DNA of 64,000 nt from Clostridiales bacterium VE202-21 (GCA_000509105.1 BAIF02000051.1:1-64000), one strand, 5' to 3'; counted from the first letter of the stretch, positions 1-8,594 are shown. Notes: generated by a model from the sequence alone, not told the origin. Numbers and translations: made by a program.

Positions 1-111
1 CACCGGATGAGAAGGCTAAACTCTGCTTCCGAAGCAGAGTTTAAGCCGGCCTGAGCCGCGCAATTCATCAGAATTGCGGGGTGAATGCCGGTGGTGCCTT
101 CTCATCCGGTG
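1..111 (-). repeat. long inverted-repeat element, copy 1 (left part possibly outside window)
   Basis: Bases 1-15 are exactly complementary to 97-111. Inside are two hairpins (18-43 and 59-78) and a five-base stem (CCGGC/GCCGG) that encloses the second. Read on the minus strand the order is five-base stem, hairpin with a TGAT loop, then second hairpin, the same order as in the elements at 57258, 63184 and 63790. The outer arm may continue left of the window. The element is followed at 112-120 by a short T-rich run, so it could also end transcription of an upstream gene. No coding role is seen. Confidence 0.7.
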
Positions 112-221
112 CGGTTTTTATCTAGTGATACTTGGCAAACGGATCGCCGCTAAAAAGGCCTGCAAAGTTTCCCCCTCCGGCACCCCCTACGCTCCTGTCA
201 GGCGCCCCCTTCCCTCATCTT

Positions 222-240
222 TTTGTGTAGACTACACAAA
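222..240. promoter_or_regulatory. 19-bp perfect palindrome, possible operator
   Basis: TTTGTGTAG and CTACACAAA flank a single central A. The TAGACTA core resembles operators of GntR/HutC-type regulators such as NagR, which control amino-sugar genes, and it lies about 135 bp upstream of the fucosidase/PTS/NagA operon. The regulator is not encoded in this operon and no site was tested, so the role is inference. The rest of 112-374 holds no supported gene. Confidence 0.35.
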
Positions 241-320
241 TTTGGGGTATCCTATACTTGCAATTTGCATAAAAAAGTTTCCAAATCGCGAAATTTTACA
301 CGTTAAAAAAATAATCTGTT

Positions 321-326
321 TATAAT
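321..326 (+). promoter_or_regulatory. probable -10 box of the fucosidase/PTS operon
   Basis: A perfect TATAAT lies 48 bp before the fucosidase start. No good -35 is seen at 17-19 bp upstream (ACACGT, TACACG or TTACAC), which would suit an activator-dependent or weak promoter. Confidence 0.45.
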
Positions 327-374
327 TAGGACAATCTATTATGCATAATAAATTTATTTGAAGGGAGACAGAGT

Positions 375-1715
375 GTGGAGATGATTAAGAATTTTGAATG
401 GCCGGATGATTATGGGAATCCTGAATGGTTTATGGAGGACCGTTTCGGGCTGTTCATACACTTTGGATTATTTTCGGCCGCGGCCAGACATGAATGGGTA
501 ATGACACTGGAGCAGATTGGAAAGGACGGATATCAGAAGTATTTTGACAACTTCAATCCAGATCTGCTGGACGCCAGGAAATGGGCAAAGAAGGCAAAGG
601 CAGCGGGTTTTAAATATGCGGTGCTGACAGCAAAACACCATGAAGGGTTTGCTTTGTGGGACACAGCACTCAGCGATTACAAGATTTCCAATACGGCCTA
701 TGGCCGCGATTTGGTGAAAGAATATGTGGAGGCGTTCAGGGCAGAGGGTCTGCAGGTTGGACTGTATTTTTCCCTGATCGACTGGAACCACCCGGATTTC
801 CTGGTAGACGGGTATCATCCGGAGAGGAATAATAAAGAATATATTAAGAATCATCCGGGGGATATGGAGTCCTATACAAAGTTTATGCATGGGCAGGTCA
901 GAGAGCTTCTGACAAATTACGGGAAGATTGATTATCTGTGGTTTGACTTTTCCTATGCAAACAGAGACTGGGGCGATTCCGTCGGAAAAGGCAGGGAAGA
1001 CTGGAAATCCGAGGAGCTGGAGAAAATGATCCTCTCCCTTCAGCCCGATATTATCCTGAACGACCGCCTGGATCTGGGGCGGGGCGTAGGAACTCCGGAA
1101 CAGTACCAGCGCAATGCTAAGATGGAAAACGGCAAAAAGCAGCTTGTCTGGGAGGCATGTCAGACGCTGAACGGGAGCTGGGGCTATGACAGAGATAATC
1201 TGGACTGGAAGACACCGGAGATGGTAACGAAGTTATTGATTGATACTGTTTCCAAGGGCGGTAACATGCTGCTGAACATCGGACCGAACGCCCGCGGCGA
1301 ATGGGATGCGAAGACGGAAGAGATTCTGGGCCGGGTCGGTGAATGGATGCGGCTGCATGGCAGGGCGATATACGGCTGTGGGGCCAGCGAGTTCGATGCT
1401 CCGGCAGATGCGCGCTTTACACAGAATGGGAACCGCCTGTATCTGCACCTTTTCTCATGGCCGTACAGAACGCTGCTGATCGAGAAGCTGGGTGGAAAGG
1501 TTGCTTATGCACAGCTGGTCAATGACAATTCTGAAATAAAATATATTCAGGACGAAGGGCTTTCCGGCAAGAGAAAATCCCATAAAGATCTAAATGCCGA
1601 GGTAACCGAGATTCATATTAAAGATAAGTTTGAAGACAACTCCCTGCTGGTAACCCTGCCGGTGCAGAGACCGGATGTGCTTGTACCGGTCATCGAATTT
1701 ATTCTGAAAGACTAG
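375..1715 (+). CDS. alpha-L-fucosidase, GH29, cytoplasmic
   Basis: 446 residues. Hydrolyses terminal alpha-L-fucose from glycans. The GH29 (beta/alpha)8 barrel begins at once (WFMEDRFGLFIHFGLFS, the family's FG-fIHWG signature) and contains KHHEGFALW and DYLWFDFSYA; the Asp of the latter is the expected nucleophile. There is no signal peptide, so it acts on imported sugar. The GTG at 375 is chosen because AAGGGAG sits 7 bp upstream; the ATG at 381 is an alternative. It is the first gene of an operon with a mannose-family PTS, an SIS protein and NagA, which points to an imported fucosyl-amino-sugar. This layout recalls the Lactobacillus casei alf operon for fucosyl-GlcNAc. The linkage cleaved cannot be read from sequence. 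Confidence 0.92.
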   Translation: MEMIKNFEWPDDYGNPEWFMEDRFGLFIHFGLFSAAARHEWVMTLEQIGKDGYQKYFDNFNPDLLDARKWAKKAKAAGFKYAVLTAKHHEGFALWDTALSDYKISNTAYGRDLVKEYVEAFRAEGLQVGLYFSLIDWNHPDFLVDGYHPERNNKEYIKNHPGDMESYTKFMHGQVRELLTNYGKIDYLWFDFSYANRDWGDSVGKGREDWKSEELEKMILSLQPDIILNDRLDLGRGVGTPEQYQRNAKMENGKKQLVWEACQTLNGSWGYDRDNLDWKTPEMVTKLLIDTVSKGGNMLLNIGPNARGEWDAKTEEILGRVGEWMRLHGRAIYGCGASEFDAPADARFTQNGNRLYLHLFSWPYRTLLIEKLGGKVAYAQLVNDNSEIKYIQDEGLSGKRKSHKDLNAEVTEIHIKDKFEDNSLLVTLPVQRPDVLVPVIEFILKD

Positions 1716-1728
1716 AGGAGGAAGACAT

Positions 1729-2622
1729 ATGTATTATATCCTTGCTTCACACGGAGAATATGCAAAGGCTTGCAAAGCAAGCTGTGAAATGATAACAGGG
1801 GCTGCACCGCAGTTCTTTGTGGTCACATTTACCGAAGACATGACAAAAGAGTCTGTGGAAAAGGCTTACAGGGCAATACTGGCAGAGAACGGGGCTGATC
1901 AGTGTGAGGCCATCATCACGGACGTGCCGGGCGGCACACCGTTCAATGCAGCTGCGCCTGTCATACATGAGTACAGCCGGATCGCGCTGGTATCAGGGCT
2001 GTGCCTGGGAATGCTCATAGCGCTGAATACCGGAGATACTCTGCACAGCGCAATGGAACAGGCAAAGGAAACGATCCTGGGCGAAGGCGTAAAGAACGAC
2101 AGCCAGCCGGAAAAGAAACAGGAGCATAAAGAGCCTGTTGAAAAGAACGGTATTGTAAACTTCAGACTGGATGAGCGTCTGATCCATGGACAGGTGGCAA
2201 CTTACTGGACAAGGACACTGGGAGCAACAAGAATCATGGTGGTCGGCGATGACATCGTAAATGATGAGATCGCTAAAAATGCACTTAGGGCTGCAGTTCC
2301 GGCGGGTATGAAACTTAGCGTGCTGACTGCTGAAAATGCTGCGAAGCGTCTGAATGAAGGGGTTTATGCAGGACAAAGAGTCTTTTTAATTGTGAAAGAC
2401 CCCGCTACGATTGTAAAATTGCTTGAATATGGCGTAAAGGTTAAAGAAGTCAATATAGGAAATATGGGAGTAAAAGAGGGCAGGGAGCAGATTAAAAAGT
2501 CTGTATACTGTACAGCAGAAGAGCTGCAGACAATTCTGTCCATTGAAAAGTCGGGAGTTCCTGTCTATGCACAGATGGTGCCGAACGATGAAAAAAGAAA
2601 ATTTGCATCTTATTTAAAATAG
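1729..2622 (+). CDS. PTS mannose/fructose/sorbose-family EIIA-EIIB fusion
   Basis: 297 residues. Passes phosphate from HPr to the sugar during uptake. The N-terminal IIA domain (about 1-125) has its phospho-His in ILASHGEY; a charged Lys/Glu linker follows (about 125-142). The C-terminal IIB domain starts at NFRLDERLIHGQVATYW, whose His in RLIHGQV is the IIB phosphorylation site. A fused IIAB is known in this family (E. coli ManX). AGGAGG precedes the ATG, 13 bp after the fucosidase stop, so the two are probably co-transcribed. Sugar specificity is inferred only from the neighbours. Confidence 0.93.
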   Translation: MYYILASHGEYAKACKASCEMITGAAPQFFVVTFTEDMTKESVEKAYRAILAENGADQCEAIITDVPGGTPFNAAAPVIHEYSRIALVSGLCLGMLIALNTGDTLHSAMEQAKETILGEGVKNDSQPEKKQEHKEPVEKNGIVNFRLDERLIHGQVATYWTRTLGATRIMVVGDDIVNDEIAKNALRAAVPAGMKLSVLTAENAAKRLNEGVYAGQRVFLIVKDPATIVKLLEYGVKVKEVNIGNMGVKEGREQIKKSVYCTAEELQTILSIEKSGVPVYAQMVPNDEKRKFASYLK

Positions 2623-2640
2623 CAGAGGAGGAAACAAAAA

Positions 2641-3444
2641 ATGGAAATTCAAATGTGGCAGATTATTGCATTGACAGCGCTGGCATTCTTTGCAATTTGT
2701 GAAAACTTATCCACATCAGTCCTGGGAAACCAGCCGGTTATTATAGGTACGATTGCCGGGATCATCATGGGGGACATGAAGATGGGGCTGGCTGTGGGAG
2801 CAACCCTGCAGCTGATGATTCTGGGTGTTGGTACTTACGGCGGTTCTTCCATGCCTGACTACATGACGGGATCAATTATTGGTACGGTGTTTGCAGTAAC
2901 ATCCGGAAAAGGAATGGATTTTGGTATCGGACTTGCGGTTCCGGTGGGACTTTTGATGGTACAGCTGGACGTGCTGGCGAGATTCTGCAATGTGTTCTTT
3001 GCAAAAAGAGTCGAGGCAGCTGTGGACAGAATGGATTTTAAGGCCATTGGCAGAAATACATGGCTGGGCTCTCTGTCCTGGGGATTGTCCAGAGCGCTTC
3101 CCGTATTTTTAATGCTCATTTTCGGACAGAATCTGGTCAACCTGATTGTAGACTACATGCCTGAATGGCTGATGGGCGGACTTACAGTTGCAGGCGGACT
3201 GCTTCCGGCAGTCGGTATCGCGATCCTGCTGAGATACCTTCCGGTGAAGAGTTATATCTCATATCTTCTGGTTGGATTTTTTGCCGCTGCATATTTAAGC
3301 GTTCCTATGGTCGGAGTGGCAATATTAGGTACAGCATTGGCAGTCGTTGCATTTAAACAATTTCTGGAGAAAAGCCAGAAAGTAGTTGCAGTTAACACAG
3401 GATCAGCTCAGGAGGGATTGTTAGATGGAGAATTTGAAGATTAA
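2641..3444 (+). CDS. PTS mannose/sorbose-family EIIC permease
   Basis: 267 residues, highly hydrophobic, with several membrane segments. The N-terminal part (about 1-120) has the IIC pattern: a QPVIIGTIAGIIMGD stretch followed by GATLQLMILG. IIC and IID together form the membrane channel. The start has AGGAGG 9 bp upstream. Its 3' end overlaps the IID gene by 20 bp, suggesting translational coupling and a fixed stoichiometry. Confidence 0.93.
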   Translation: MEIQMWQIIALTALAFFAICENLSTSVLGNQPVIIGTIAGIIMGDMKMGLAVGATLQLMILGVGTYGGSSMPDYMTGSIIGTVFAVTSGKGMDFGIGLAVPVGLLMVQLDVLARFCNVFFAKRVEAAVDRMDFKAIGRNTWLGSLSWGLSRALPVFLMLIFGQNLVNLIVDYMPEWLMGGLTVAGGLLPAVGIAILLRYLPVKSYISYLLVGFFAAAYLSVPMVGVAILGTALAVVAFKQFLEKSQKVVAVNTGSAQEGLLDGEFED

Positions 3445-4237
3445 TCAGGAGAAGATTACAGATCAGGATATTAAAAGGGTCAGCAAAAGATGGATTCTGG
3501 CATCCCAGATTACATGGAATTACGAGAAAATGATGGGTGTCGGCTATCTCTATGCGATTCTGCCTATATTGAGAAAATTATACAAAAAGTCCGAGGACTT
3601 GAAAGAAATGATGAAAAACCACGTGCAGTTTTTTAACACAACACCGCACATGGGAGGTTTTATTCTTGGAATTGACGCCGCAACGGAAGAGTCCGGCGGG
3701 AAAACCGCGAAGGATGCGGCCAGTGGTATCAAGACAGGTCTGATGGGGCCGTTTGCAGGCGTGGGCGACACTATTTTCGGAGTACTGATCCCAACCATTT
3801 TCGGTTCTATCGCGGCTTATATGGGACAAAATGGCAATGTGACAGGTGTTGTGATCTGGCTTCTTGTCAATATTGCAATACTGATTTTCAGATATTTTAC
3901 AACAGGAATTGGTTACCGTGAGGGAACAAAGCTGGTTACCTCTGCAAAGGATAAACTGGATGCCCTGACACATGCGGCGACCCTGCTTGGAATTACGGTT
4001 GTGGGTGCGCTGATCCCTACAGTTGTAAAGGCTAACATAGCGGCAAACTTTAAATCCGGTGATGTAACGCTGGAAGGCCAGGCAATCGTAGATCAGATCA
4101 TGCCAAGCCTCGTGCCGGTACTTGTCGTAGCCGGGATCTACTTCCTGCTGGGCAAGAAAAAAATGACTTCAACAAAAGCAATTTTAATTATTATGGTGGC
4201 ATCTATTGTATTCTATGCGATTGGATTATTAGCATAA
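3425..4237 (+). CDS. PTS mannose/sorbose-family EIID component
   Basis: 270 residues. Cytoplasmic N-terminal half with the IID signature (RWILASQITWNYEKMMGVGY, then FFNTTPHMGGFILGIDAA and GLMGPFAGVGDTIFG), then hydrophobic segments towards the C-terminus. Works with EIIC as the membrane part of the transporter. The start codon lies inside the end of the IIC gene, with an AGGAGG site in that overlap. All four PTS domains are therefore present and intact, so the transporter should be functional. Confidence 0.93.
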   Translation: MENLKINQEKITDQDIKRVSKRWILASQITWNYEKMMGVGYLYAILPILRKLYKKSEDLKEMMKNHVQFFNTTPHMGGFILGIDAATEESGGKTAKDAASGIKTGLMGPFAGVGDTIFGVLIPTIFGSIAAYMGQNGNVTGVVIWLLVNIAILIFRYFTTGIGYREGTKLVTSAKDKLDALTHAATLLGITVVGALIPTVVKANIAANFKSGDVTLEGQAIVDQIMPSLVPVLVVAGIYFLLGKKKMTSTKAILIIMVASIVFYAIGLLA

Positions 4238-4258
4238 TTGACAGACAAGGAGAGCATT

Positions 4259-4963
4259 ATGGGACTGGAATTTTTTGACAAGGCAAAAGAGGTTATGGGA
4301 AAACTGGAAGAGACACAGGCGGAAAATATTCATGCTGCAGCACTTTTGATTTCCGAATCGATACAAAAAGGCGGGATTCTGCAAGCCTTCGGCAGCGGGC
4401 ATTCCTATGCCGGGGCGATTGAGGTGTGCGGAAGAGCCGGGGGCCTGATTCCGAGCAAGGTGATACGTGACCGGGCGGAAGGCATGTATGAAAGCGTGGA
4501 AGGTGTTGCTCCGTTTCTGATGCGGTGTGTAGACATACAGCCAAATGATATTTTTATACTGATCTCCAACTCAGGGAGAAATCCAATGACGATCGAGATG
4601 GCGGATCATATTAAGAAAAAGGGCAACAAGCTGATCGTAGTAACCGCGCTGGAGGTATCCAGCAGTTCTACTTCCAGACATTCTTCCGGAAAGCTGTTAT
4701 ATGAATTTGCCGATGTGGTTCTGGACAACCAGTCCGCATTTGGAGACGCCTCTCTGGACATAGAAGGACTTGACAGCAAGGTGTGCGGTACATCCTCATT
4801 CAGTACATGTCTTCTTCTGCAGCAGACAATATATGAGGCTGTGAAAGACATGACAGAAAAGGGATATGAGGCTCCGGTCTATAAGAGTGCGAATATAGAT
4901 GGCGGCAGGGAGTTTAATAATGTACTGGAACAGAAATATGCGGACAGAATCTGGCATATTTAA
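4259..4963 (+). CDS. SIS-domain sugar-phosphate isomerase-like protein
   Basis: 234 residues. One SIS domain: [19 protein letters not shown] near residue 40 and [19 protein letters not shown] near residue 105, the Ser-rich phosphosugar-binding loops. The ATG at 4259 is preferred to an upstream in-frame TTG at 4238 because AAGGAGAG lies just before it. It resembles stand-alone SIS proteins of the UPF0309 type rather than GlmS or AgaS. Placed between the PTS and NagA, it may isomerise or cleave a phosphorylated amino-sugar product. The exact reaction is not predictable. Confidence 0.8.
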   Translation: MGLEFFDKAKEVMGKLEETQAENIHAAALLISESIQKGGILQAFGSGHSYAGAIEVCGRAGGLIPSKVIRDRAEGMYESVEGVAPFLMRCVDIQPNDIFILISNSGRNPMTIEMADHIKKKGNKLIVVTALEVSSSSTSRHSSGKLLYEFADVVLDNQSAFGDASLDIEGLDSKVCGTSSFSTCLLLQQTIYEAVKDMTEKGYEAPVYKSANIDGGREFNNVLEQKYADRIWHI

Positions 4964-4974
4964 AGATCATAAGA

Positions 4975-5004
4975 AAGAGGGCCGTTTTTACGGTTCTTTT
5001 TCTA
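4975..5004 (+). terminator. stem-loop with T-run between SIS gene and nagA
   Basis: GGGCCGT and ACGGTTC pair around a T-rich loop and are followed by TTTTTC. It probably acts as a partial terminator that lowers expression of nagA and cutC relative to the transporter genes. No separate strong promoter is evident before nagA. Confidence 0.5.
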
Positions 5005-5130
5005 TTTGGTGTCTTCCGTGAAACAAAATGGACAGTGATCGCCATCATGTTACTGGGGTTTCATTGTGCTGAAAAGCGGGAACCGGATAATAATAACAAG
5101 GCCGAGGCAAGCGGCAGAATGGAGGATGAA

Positions 5131-6261
5131 ATGAAGTTAATTAAAGATAAGAAAATATACACCGGAAAGGAAGTAATTTACCGGGGGTATATCCGTTTTG
5201 ACCAGAAAATTACAGAAGTGGGAGATATGGAAAACTTTACGGAAAAGACCGGTGACGAGGAGATTGTGACGGAAGGGGATATACTGATTCCGGGTTTTAT
5301 TGATGTTCACAGCCACGGTGGATATGGGAAAGACAATATGGATGCACTGCCGGGGGAAATCAGCAGTATGGTGGATAAAATGGCTGCAGAGGAAGGGATT
5401 ACCTCCTATTTCTGTACAACCATGACACAGACATATGATAAGATAGCAGAAGCAATGAAAAATATCGGCAGTGCGGCAGAAATGAACCCCATCATACAGG
5501 GAATCCATGTAGAAGGACCGTTTATTTCTGAAAAGTTTAAAGGTGCGCAGGATGCCTCCTATATTAAAAAACCGGATGAGAAAGTACTGGAGGAATGGAA
5601 TAAGATCAGCGGCGGACTGATCCGGCTTGTGACATATGCTCCCGAGGAAGCAGACGCACAGTTTGAGGCTTGGTGTGAGGAGCATAAGGTAGTCTTAAGT
5701 GCCGGGCATTCGAATGCACTTTATGCAGGGCTTGGACGCAGCCGTGCGAGTCATATTACCCATCTTTACAATGCACAGAGAGGCTTAAATCACAGAGAGC
5801 CGGGAGTGACCGGATACGGCCTTTTGACGCCGGGGGTGAAGGCAGAGATTATCTGTGACGGAATTCATATCGTGCCGGAGATGGTGCGGCTTGCGTATGA
5901 GATAAAAGGAAGCGGCGGGATTGAGCTGATCACGGATTCCATGAGAGCCAAGGGGATGCCGGAAGGCTTAAGTGAGCTGGGCGGACAGAAGGTGTATGTT
6001 AAGGACGGTACAGCCAGGCTGGAAGACGGTACGATAGCAGGAAGTATTCTGACCTTTATTCAGGCATTCCGCAATATGATGGACTTCACGGGGGCTTCCC
6101 TGGAAGATGCTGTGCAGATGAGTTCTGTAAACCAGGCAGAAGAGTTCGGGCTGGAGCACAAAGGGATACTGTCTGTGGGAAAGGATGCGGATATCCTTGT
6201 GCTGGACGGTGAATTTCATTTGAAGAACACATTCAGCTGTGGTAAATTAATATGTGGCTGA
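5131..6261 (+). CDS. nagA: N-acetylglucosamine-6-phosphate deacetylase
   Basis: 376 residues. Removes acetate from GlcNAc-6-phosphate to give glucosamine-6-phosphate. Amidohydrolase-fold signatures are complete: FIDVHSHGGYG (metal-binding HxH), GIHVEGPFIS with the catalytic metal-binding Glu, AGHSNALYAG, ITHLYNAQRGLNHREPG, ICDGIHI and LITDSMRAKG with the catalytic Asp. The ATG at 5131 is chosen over the longer frame from 5035 because GGAGG lies 5 bp before it and the protein then starts like other NagA. No nagB is seen in the window, so deamination must use a gene elsewhere. Its presence behind the fucosidase/PTS supports a GlcNAc-containing substrate. Confidence 0.93.
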   Translation: MKLIKDKKIYTGKEVIYRGYIRFDQKITEVGDMENFTEKTGDEEIVTEGDILIPGFIDVHSHGGYGKDNMDALPGEISSMVDKMAAEEGITSYFCTTMTQTYDKIAEAMKNIGSAAEMNPIIQGIHVEGPFISEKFKGAQDASYIKKPDEKVLEEWNKISGGLIRLVTYAPEEADAQFEAWCEEHKVVLSAGHSNALYAGLGRSRASHITHLYNAQRGLNHREPGVTGYGLLTPGVKAEIICDGIHIVPEMVRLAYEIKGSGGIELITDSMRAKGMPEGLSELGGQKVYVKDGTARLEDGTIAGSILTFIQAFRNMMDFTGASLEDAVQMSSVNQAEEFGLEHKGILSVGKDADILVLDGEFHLKNTFSCGKLICG

Positions 6262-6334
6262 ATTGCGCGGGCAGAAAGGAATAATTAATACGGATATTCA
6301 TTTTAAGTCAGAAGAGGGCATGAAAGGAGAAAAA

Positions 6335-7087
6335 ATGGGAAAGTATGTACTGGAAGTATGTGCGGACTGCGTAGAGTCCGCAATAGCAGCGGAAAAAGGA
6401 GGCGCAGACCGAATCGAACTGTGCAGTAATCTGGTGATTGGGGGTGTGACGCCGGGGCAGGCATTATTCAAGCTGGTGCGCAAATATACAGATATTCGTG
6501 TACGCGTGCTGCTGCGCCCCAGATATGGGGATTATTGCTATAATGATTATGAGTTTGAACAATTGAAAGAAGAAGTGCAGATGTACCGGGAACTGGGGGC
6601 TTCCGGGGTGGTTGTCGGCATGTTAAATCCGGACGGCACTCTGGATACCGGGAGAATGTTGGAACTGGTGAAGGCGGCAGGAAATATGGACGTTGCACTG
6701 CACAGATGCTTTGATGTATGTGCGGATCCGTATAAAGCGCTGGAAGAGGCGGTATCAATGGGGATGAAGACCATTTTGACCAGCGGGCAGAAAGCGACCG
6801 GCTGGGATGGCCGGGATCTTCTGGCCAGGCTGCAGGAGAAGAGCGCAGGCAGAATCGAGATCCTGGCGGCCGGCGGGATACAGGCCGGGGTGATCGAGAG
6901 GCTTGTACCGTCTTCAGGGATAACCTCCTACCATATGTCTGGAAAACAGGAGGTAGAAAGCGCCATGCAATTCCGGATGGAAGGTGCCAGCATGGGCCTG
7001 CCGGAGAGAAATGAGTATGTACTTTGGAAGACTTCTGAGGAGGCTGTCAGACAGGCTGCTGCGGTGCTGCATAATCTGTGTGGTTAG
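6335..7087 (+). CDS. cutC: CutC family protein
   Basis: 250 residues, a TIM-barrel CutC protein. Visible signatures: LEVCADCVESAIAAEKGGADRIELC at the N-terminus (split here only for description), VRVLLRPRYGDYCY, GVVVGMLNPDGTLD, LHRCFDV and LTSGQ. The family was named for copper homeostasis, but its molecular role is unsettled and it often sits in sugar operons, as here. The start at 6335 follows AAAGGAGA; longer in-frame versions overlap nagA and lack a ribosome site. Probably the last gene of the operon. Confidence 0.88.
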   Translation: MGKYVLEVCADCVESAIAAEKGGADRIELCSNLVIGGVTPGQALFKLVRKYTDIRVRVLLRPRYGDYCYNDYEFEQLKEEVQMYRELGASGVVVGMLNPDGTLDTGRMLELVKAAGNMDVALHRCFDVCADPYKALEEAVSMGMKTILTSGQKATGWDGRDLLARLQEKSAGRIEILAAGGIQAGVIERLVPSSGITSYHMSGKQEVESAMQFRMEGASMGLPERNEYVLWKTSEEAVRQAAAVLHNLCG

Positions 7088-7191
7088 CAGCCAATATCGG
7101 ACCGGCAGGAGGCGATATTGGCGCAGGATGCGATAAAGCGAAAAAGTGATAAATCCTGCTTTGCAATATAGTATGTTACAGGCAGGCCTGC

Positions 7192-7455
7192 TTATGGTTT
7201 CGGGGAACCATTTCCGGAACCGGACAGGCCTGGTTCAGTGAGACGGATATTTCTGTTTACTAGTGCATCCAGACTTATCTGAAATGTATCTGCAATCGAT
7301 ATCAGAATAAATATATCGGGGAGCCGTTTGCCTCGCTCGTAGGAGCACAAAGTGGCCCGGTGGAGATGAAGCTTTTCTGCTAGATGTAACTGTGTCATAT
7401 TACGCTCTTTTCTCAGGCGCTGTATATTCTGGCCGATTGAATCATTAGTAATCAT
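7192..7455 (-). CDS. small XRE-family DNA-binding regulator
   Basis: 87 residues: IGQNIQRLRKERNMTQLHLAEKLHLHRATLCSYERGKRLP is a classic Cro/C1 helix-turn-helix (described in pieces; helix 2 is MTQLHLAEKL). The C-terminal third is short and Gly/Ser/Pro-rich with no effector domain. Encoded opposite to its neighbours and alone. Its target is unknown. Bases 7456-7700 to its left-hand promoter side hold no other supported gene. Confidence 0.8.
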   Translation of the reverse strand: MITNDSIGQNIQRLRKERNMTQLHLAEKLHLHRATLCSYERGKRLPDIFILISIADTFQISLDALVNRNIRLTEPGLSGSGNGSPKP

Positions 7456-7707
7456 CGCATTTACCCAATCTAATTTGAAAATTTATAACCGTTCCGGGGG
7501 GACTCTTTCGGACGTGCCCATGAACGATCTGCAGATATTTTAATAAAAGACGCAATGTGTCTATTTTATATTACGGTATATAGAAATACAAATGGAAAAC
7601 ACTGGTATATCCTCGCGCTTTGGAGAAAGAAACAAAGCAGCCGGTTAGGGCAGACTGAAGCAAGTCTGCAGAAAAAATAAAAAAGTTAAAAAAGTTTGAA
7701 AAAATTG

Positions 7708-7736
7708 TTGACAATACGGACTGCATATAGTATAGT
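7708..7736 (+). promoter_or_regulatory. sigma-70-type promoter of tRNA-Gly
   Basis: TTGACA (7708-7713), 17-bp spacer, TATAGT (7731-7736). The predicted start is about 27 bp before the mature tRNA. Confidence 0.85.
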
Positions 7737-7770
7737 AATTATTGTTCCGGTCAGGGAACACACAAGATAC

Positions 7771-7843
7771 GCGATAGTGGCTCAGTTGGTAGAGTACGAC
7801 CTTGCCAAGGTCGGGGTCGCGGGTTCGAATCCCGTCTATCGCT
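7771..7843 (+). tRNA. tRNA-Gly(GCC)
   Basis: All four arms fold: acceptor GCGATAG/CTATCGC, D arm around GCTCAGTTGGTAGAGT, anticodon stem CGACC/GGTCG with loop TTGCCAA (anticodon GCC), and T arm GCGGG-TTCGAAT-CCCGT. Discriminator T. No CCA is encoded. It reads GGC and GGU. Confidence 0.95.
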
Positions 7844-7870
7844 CTAAGTTATCCTTTGAAGGATGCATGG

Positions 7871-7927
7871 ATGGGTATTAAAATAGTTGTCTAAGTAAAT
7901 TAGGTGATTATTTTAATGCCCATTTTA
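7871..7927 (+). terminator. terminator after tRNA-Gly
   Basis: ATGGGTATTAAAATA (7871-7885) pairs with TATTTTAATGCCCAT (7909-7923), one G-T wobble, followed by TTTTAG. It lies 28 bp after the tRNA. Confidence 0.7.
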
Positions 7928-8042
7928 GTATATCAGATTCTTTACATAAATCTATTTATTTCTGTCGTTCAGGCATCGAATTTTCAGCTGATTTCCATAG
8001 GGATGCACCTTGATAATTTAATAGACTTTATACCGGGGCATG

Positions 8043-8051
8043 TGTTATAAT
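8043..8051 (+). promoter_or_regulatory. extended -10 promoter of the repeat-protein gene
   Basis: TGTTATAAT fits an extended -10 (TGnTATAAT) with no clear -35, 28 bp before the start codon. Confidence 0.55.
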
Positions 8052-8078
8052 GTCCACACAAAAGGTGAGGTGGTAAGC

Positions 8079-8591
8079 ATGTTTATATCAGAAGAACAGT
8101 TTTTGCAGGCAATTTCCAATATGATGGATAAAAAACTGGATGCAAGACTGTGTGAGATGCCGACGAAAGCGGAATTGGACGCAAGGCTGTCGGAGATGCC
8201 GACAAAAGCAGAATTGGACGCAAGGCTGTCGGAGATGCCGACAAAAGCAGAACTGGACGCAAGGCTGTCGGAGATGCCGACAAAAGCAGAACTGGACGCA
8301 AGGCTGTCGGAAGTACCGACAAAAGCAGAACTGGATGCAAGACTGTCGAAGATGCCGTCGAAAAAAGAAATGGCGGATAGTCTGTATAGACTTGAAAATA
8401 ATCTTCTGGAGGAACTTGATATCGTGCAGGAGAAAGCTAACAGACGTTTTGAAAGGCTTGAGAACCGGATGGTTTCTCTTGAGTCAGCGGTAAATGCAAT
8501 CAGGATTGAAAGCAGCACGATTAATCTGCTGGCGGAAAAGTATTCAGATTTAGAGACAAGAGTAAAAGGATTGGAACAGAAAATATCATAA
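8079..8591 (+). CDS. coiled-coil protein with six 13-residue tandem repeats
   Basis: 170 residues; no enzyme domain recognised. Residues about 21-98 are six copies of a DARLSEMPTKAEL unit, then a long charged helix rich in Leu heptads (residues about 98-170). No signal peptide or membrane segment. The ATG at 8079 is preferred (GGTGAGGTGG upstream) to an earlier in-frame ATG at 8040. The whole protein is predicted alpha-helical and likely oligomeric. Function is unknown; it might be a cytoplasmic scaffold or binding protein. It stands alone between the tRNA and homoserine dehydrogenase. Confidence 0.75.
   Translation: MFISEEQFLQAISNMMDKKLDARLCEMPTKAELDARLSEMPTKAELDARLSEMPTKAELDARLSEMPTKAELDARLSEVPTKAELDARLSKMPSKKEMADSLYRLENNLLEELDIVQEKANRRFERLENRMVSLESAVNAIRIESSTINLLAEKYSDLETRVKGLEQKIS
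8139..8372 (+). repeat. 39-bp in-frame tandem repeat, six copies
   Basis: Exactly 6 x 39 bp with no length change. The three central copies are nearly identical at DNA level and the outer copies are more diverged (Cys for Ser in copy 1, Val for Met in copy 5, Lys/Ser/Met changes in copy 6). This pattern is expected for repeats that expand and contract by recombination from the middle. Confidence 0.95.
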
Positions 8592-8594
8592 CTG

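Noticed and set aside
7630-7675. Hairpin GCAGACT/AGTCTGC before the tRNA promoter as a terminator
   Set aside because: It is followed by A-runs, not T-runs, on the plus strand, and no upstream plus-strand gene ends there.
8139-8372. Regular repeats that could suggest a CRISPR array
   Set aside because: Units are contiguous without spacers, exactly 39 bp, and remain in frame inside a protein.
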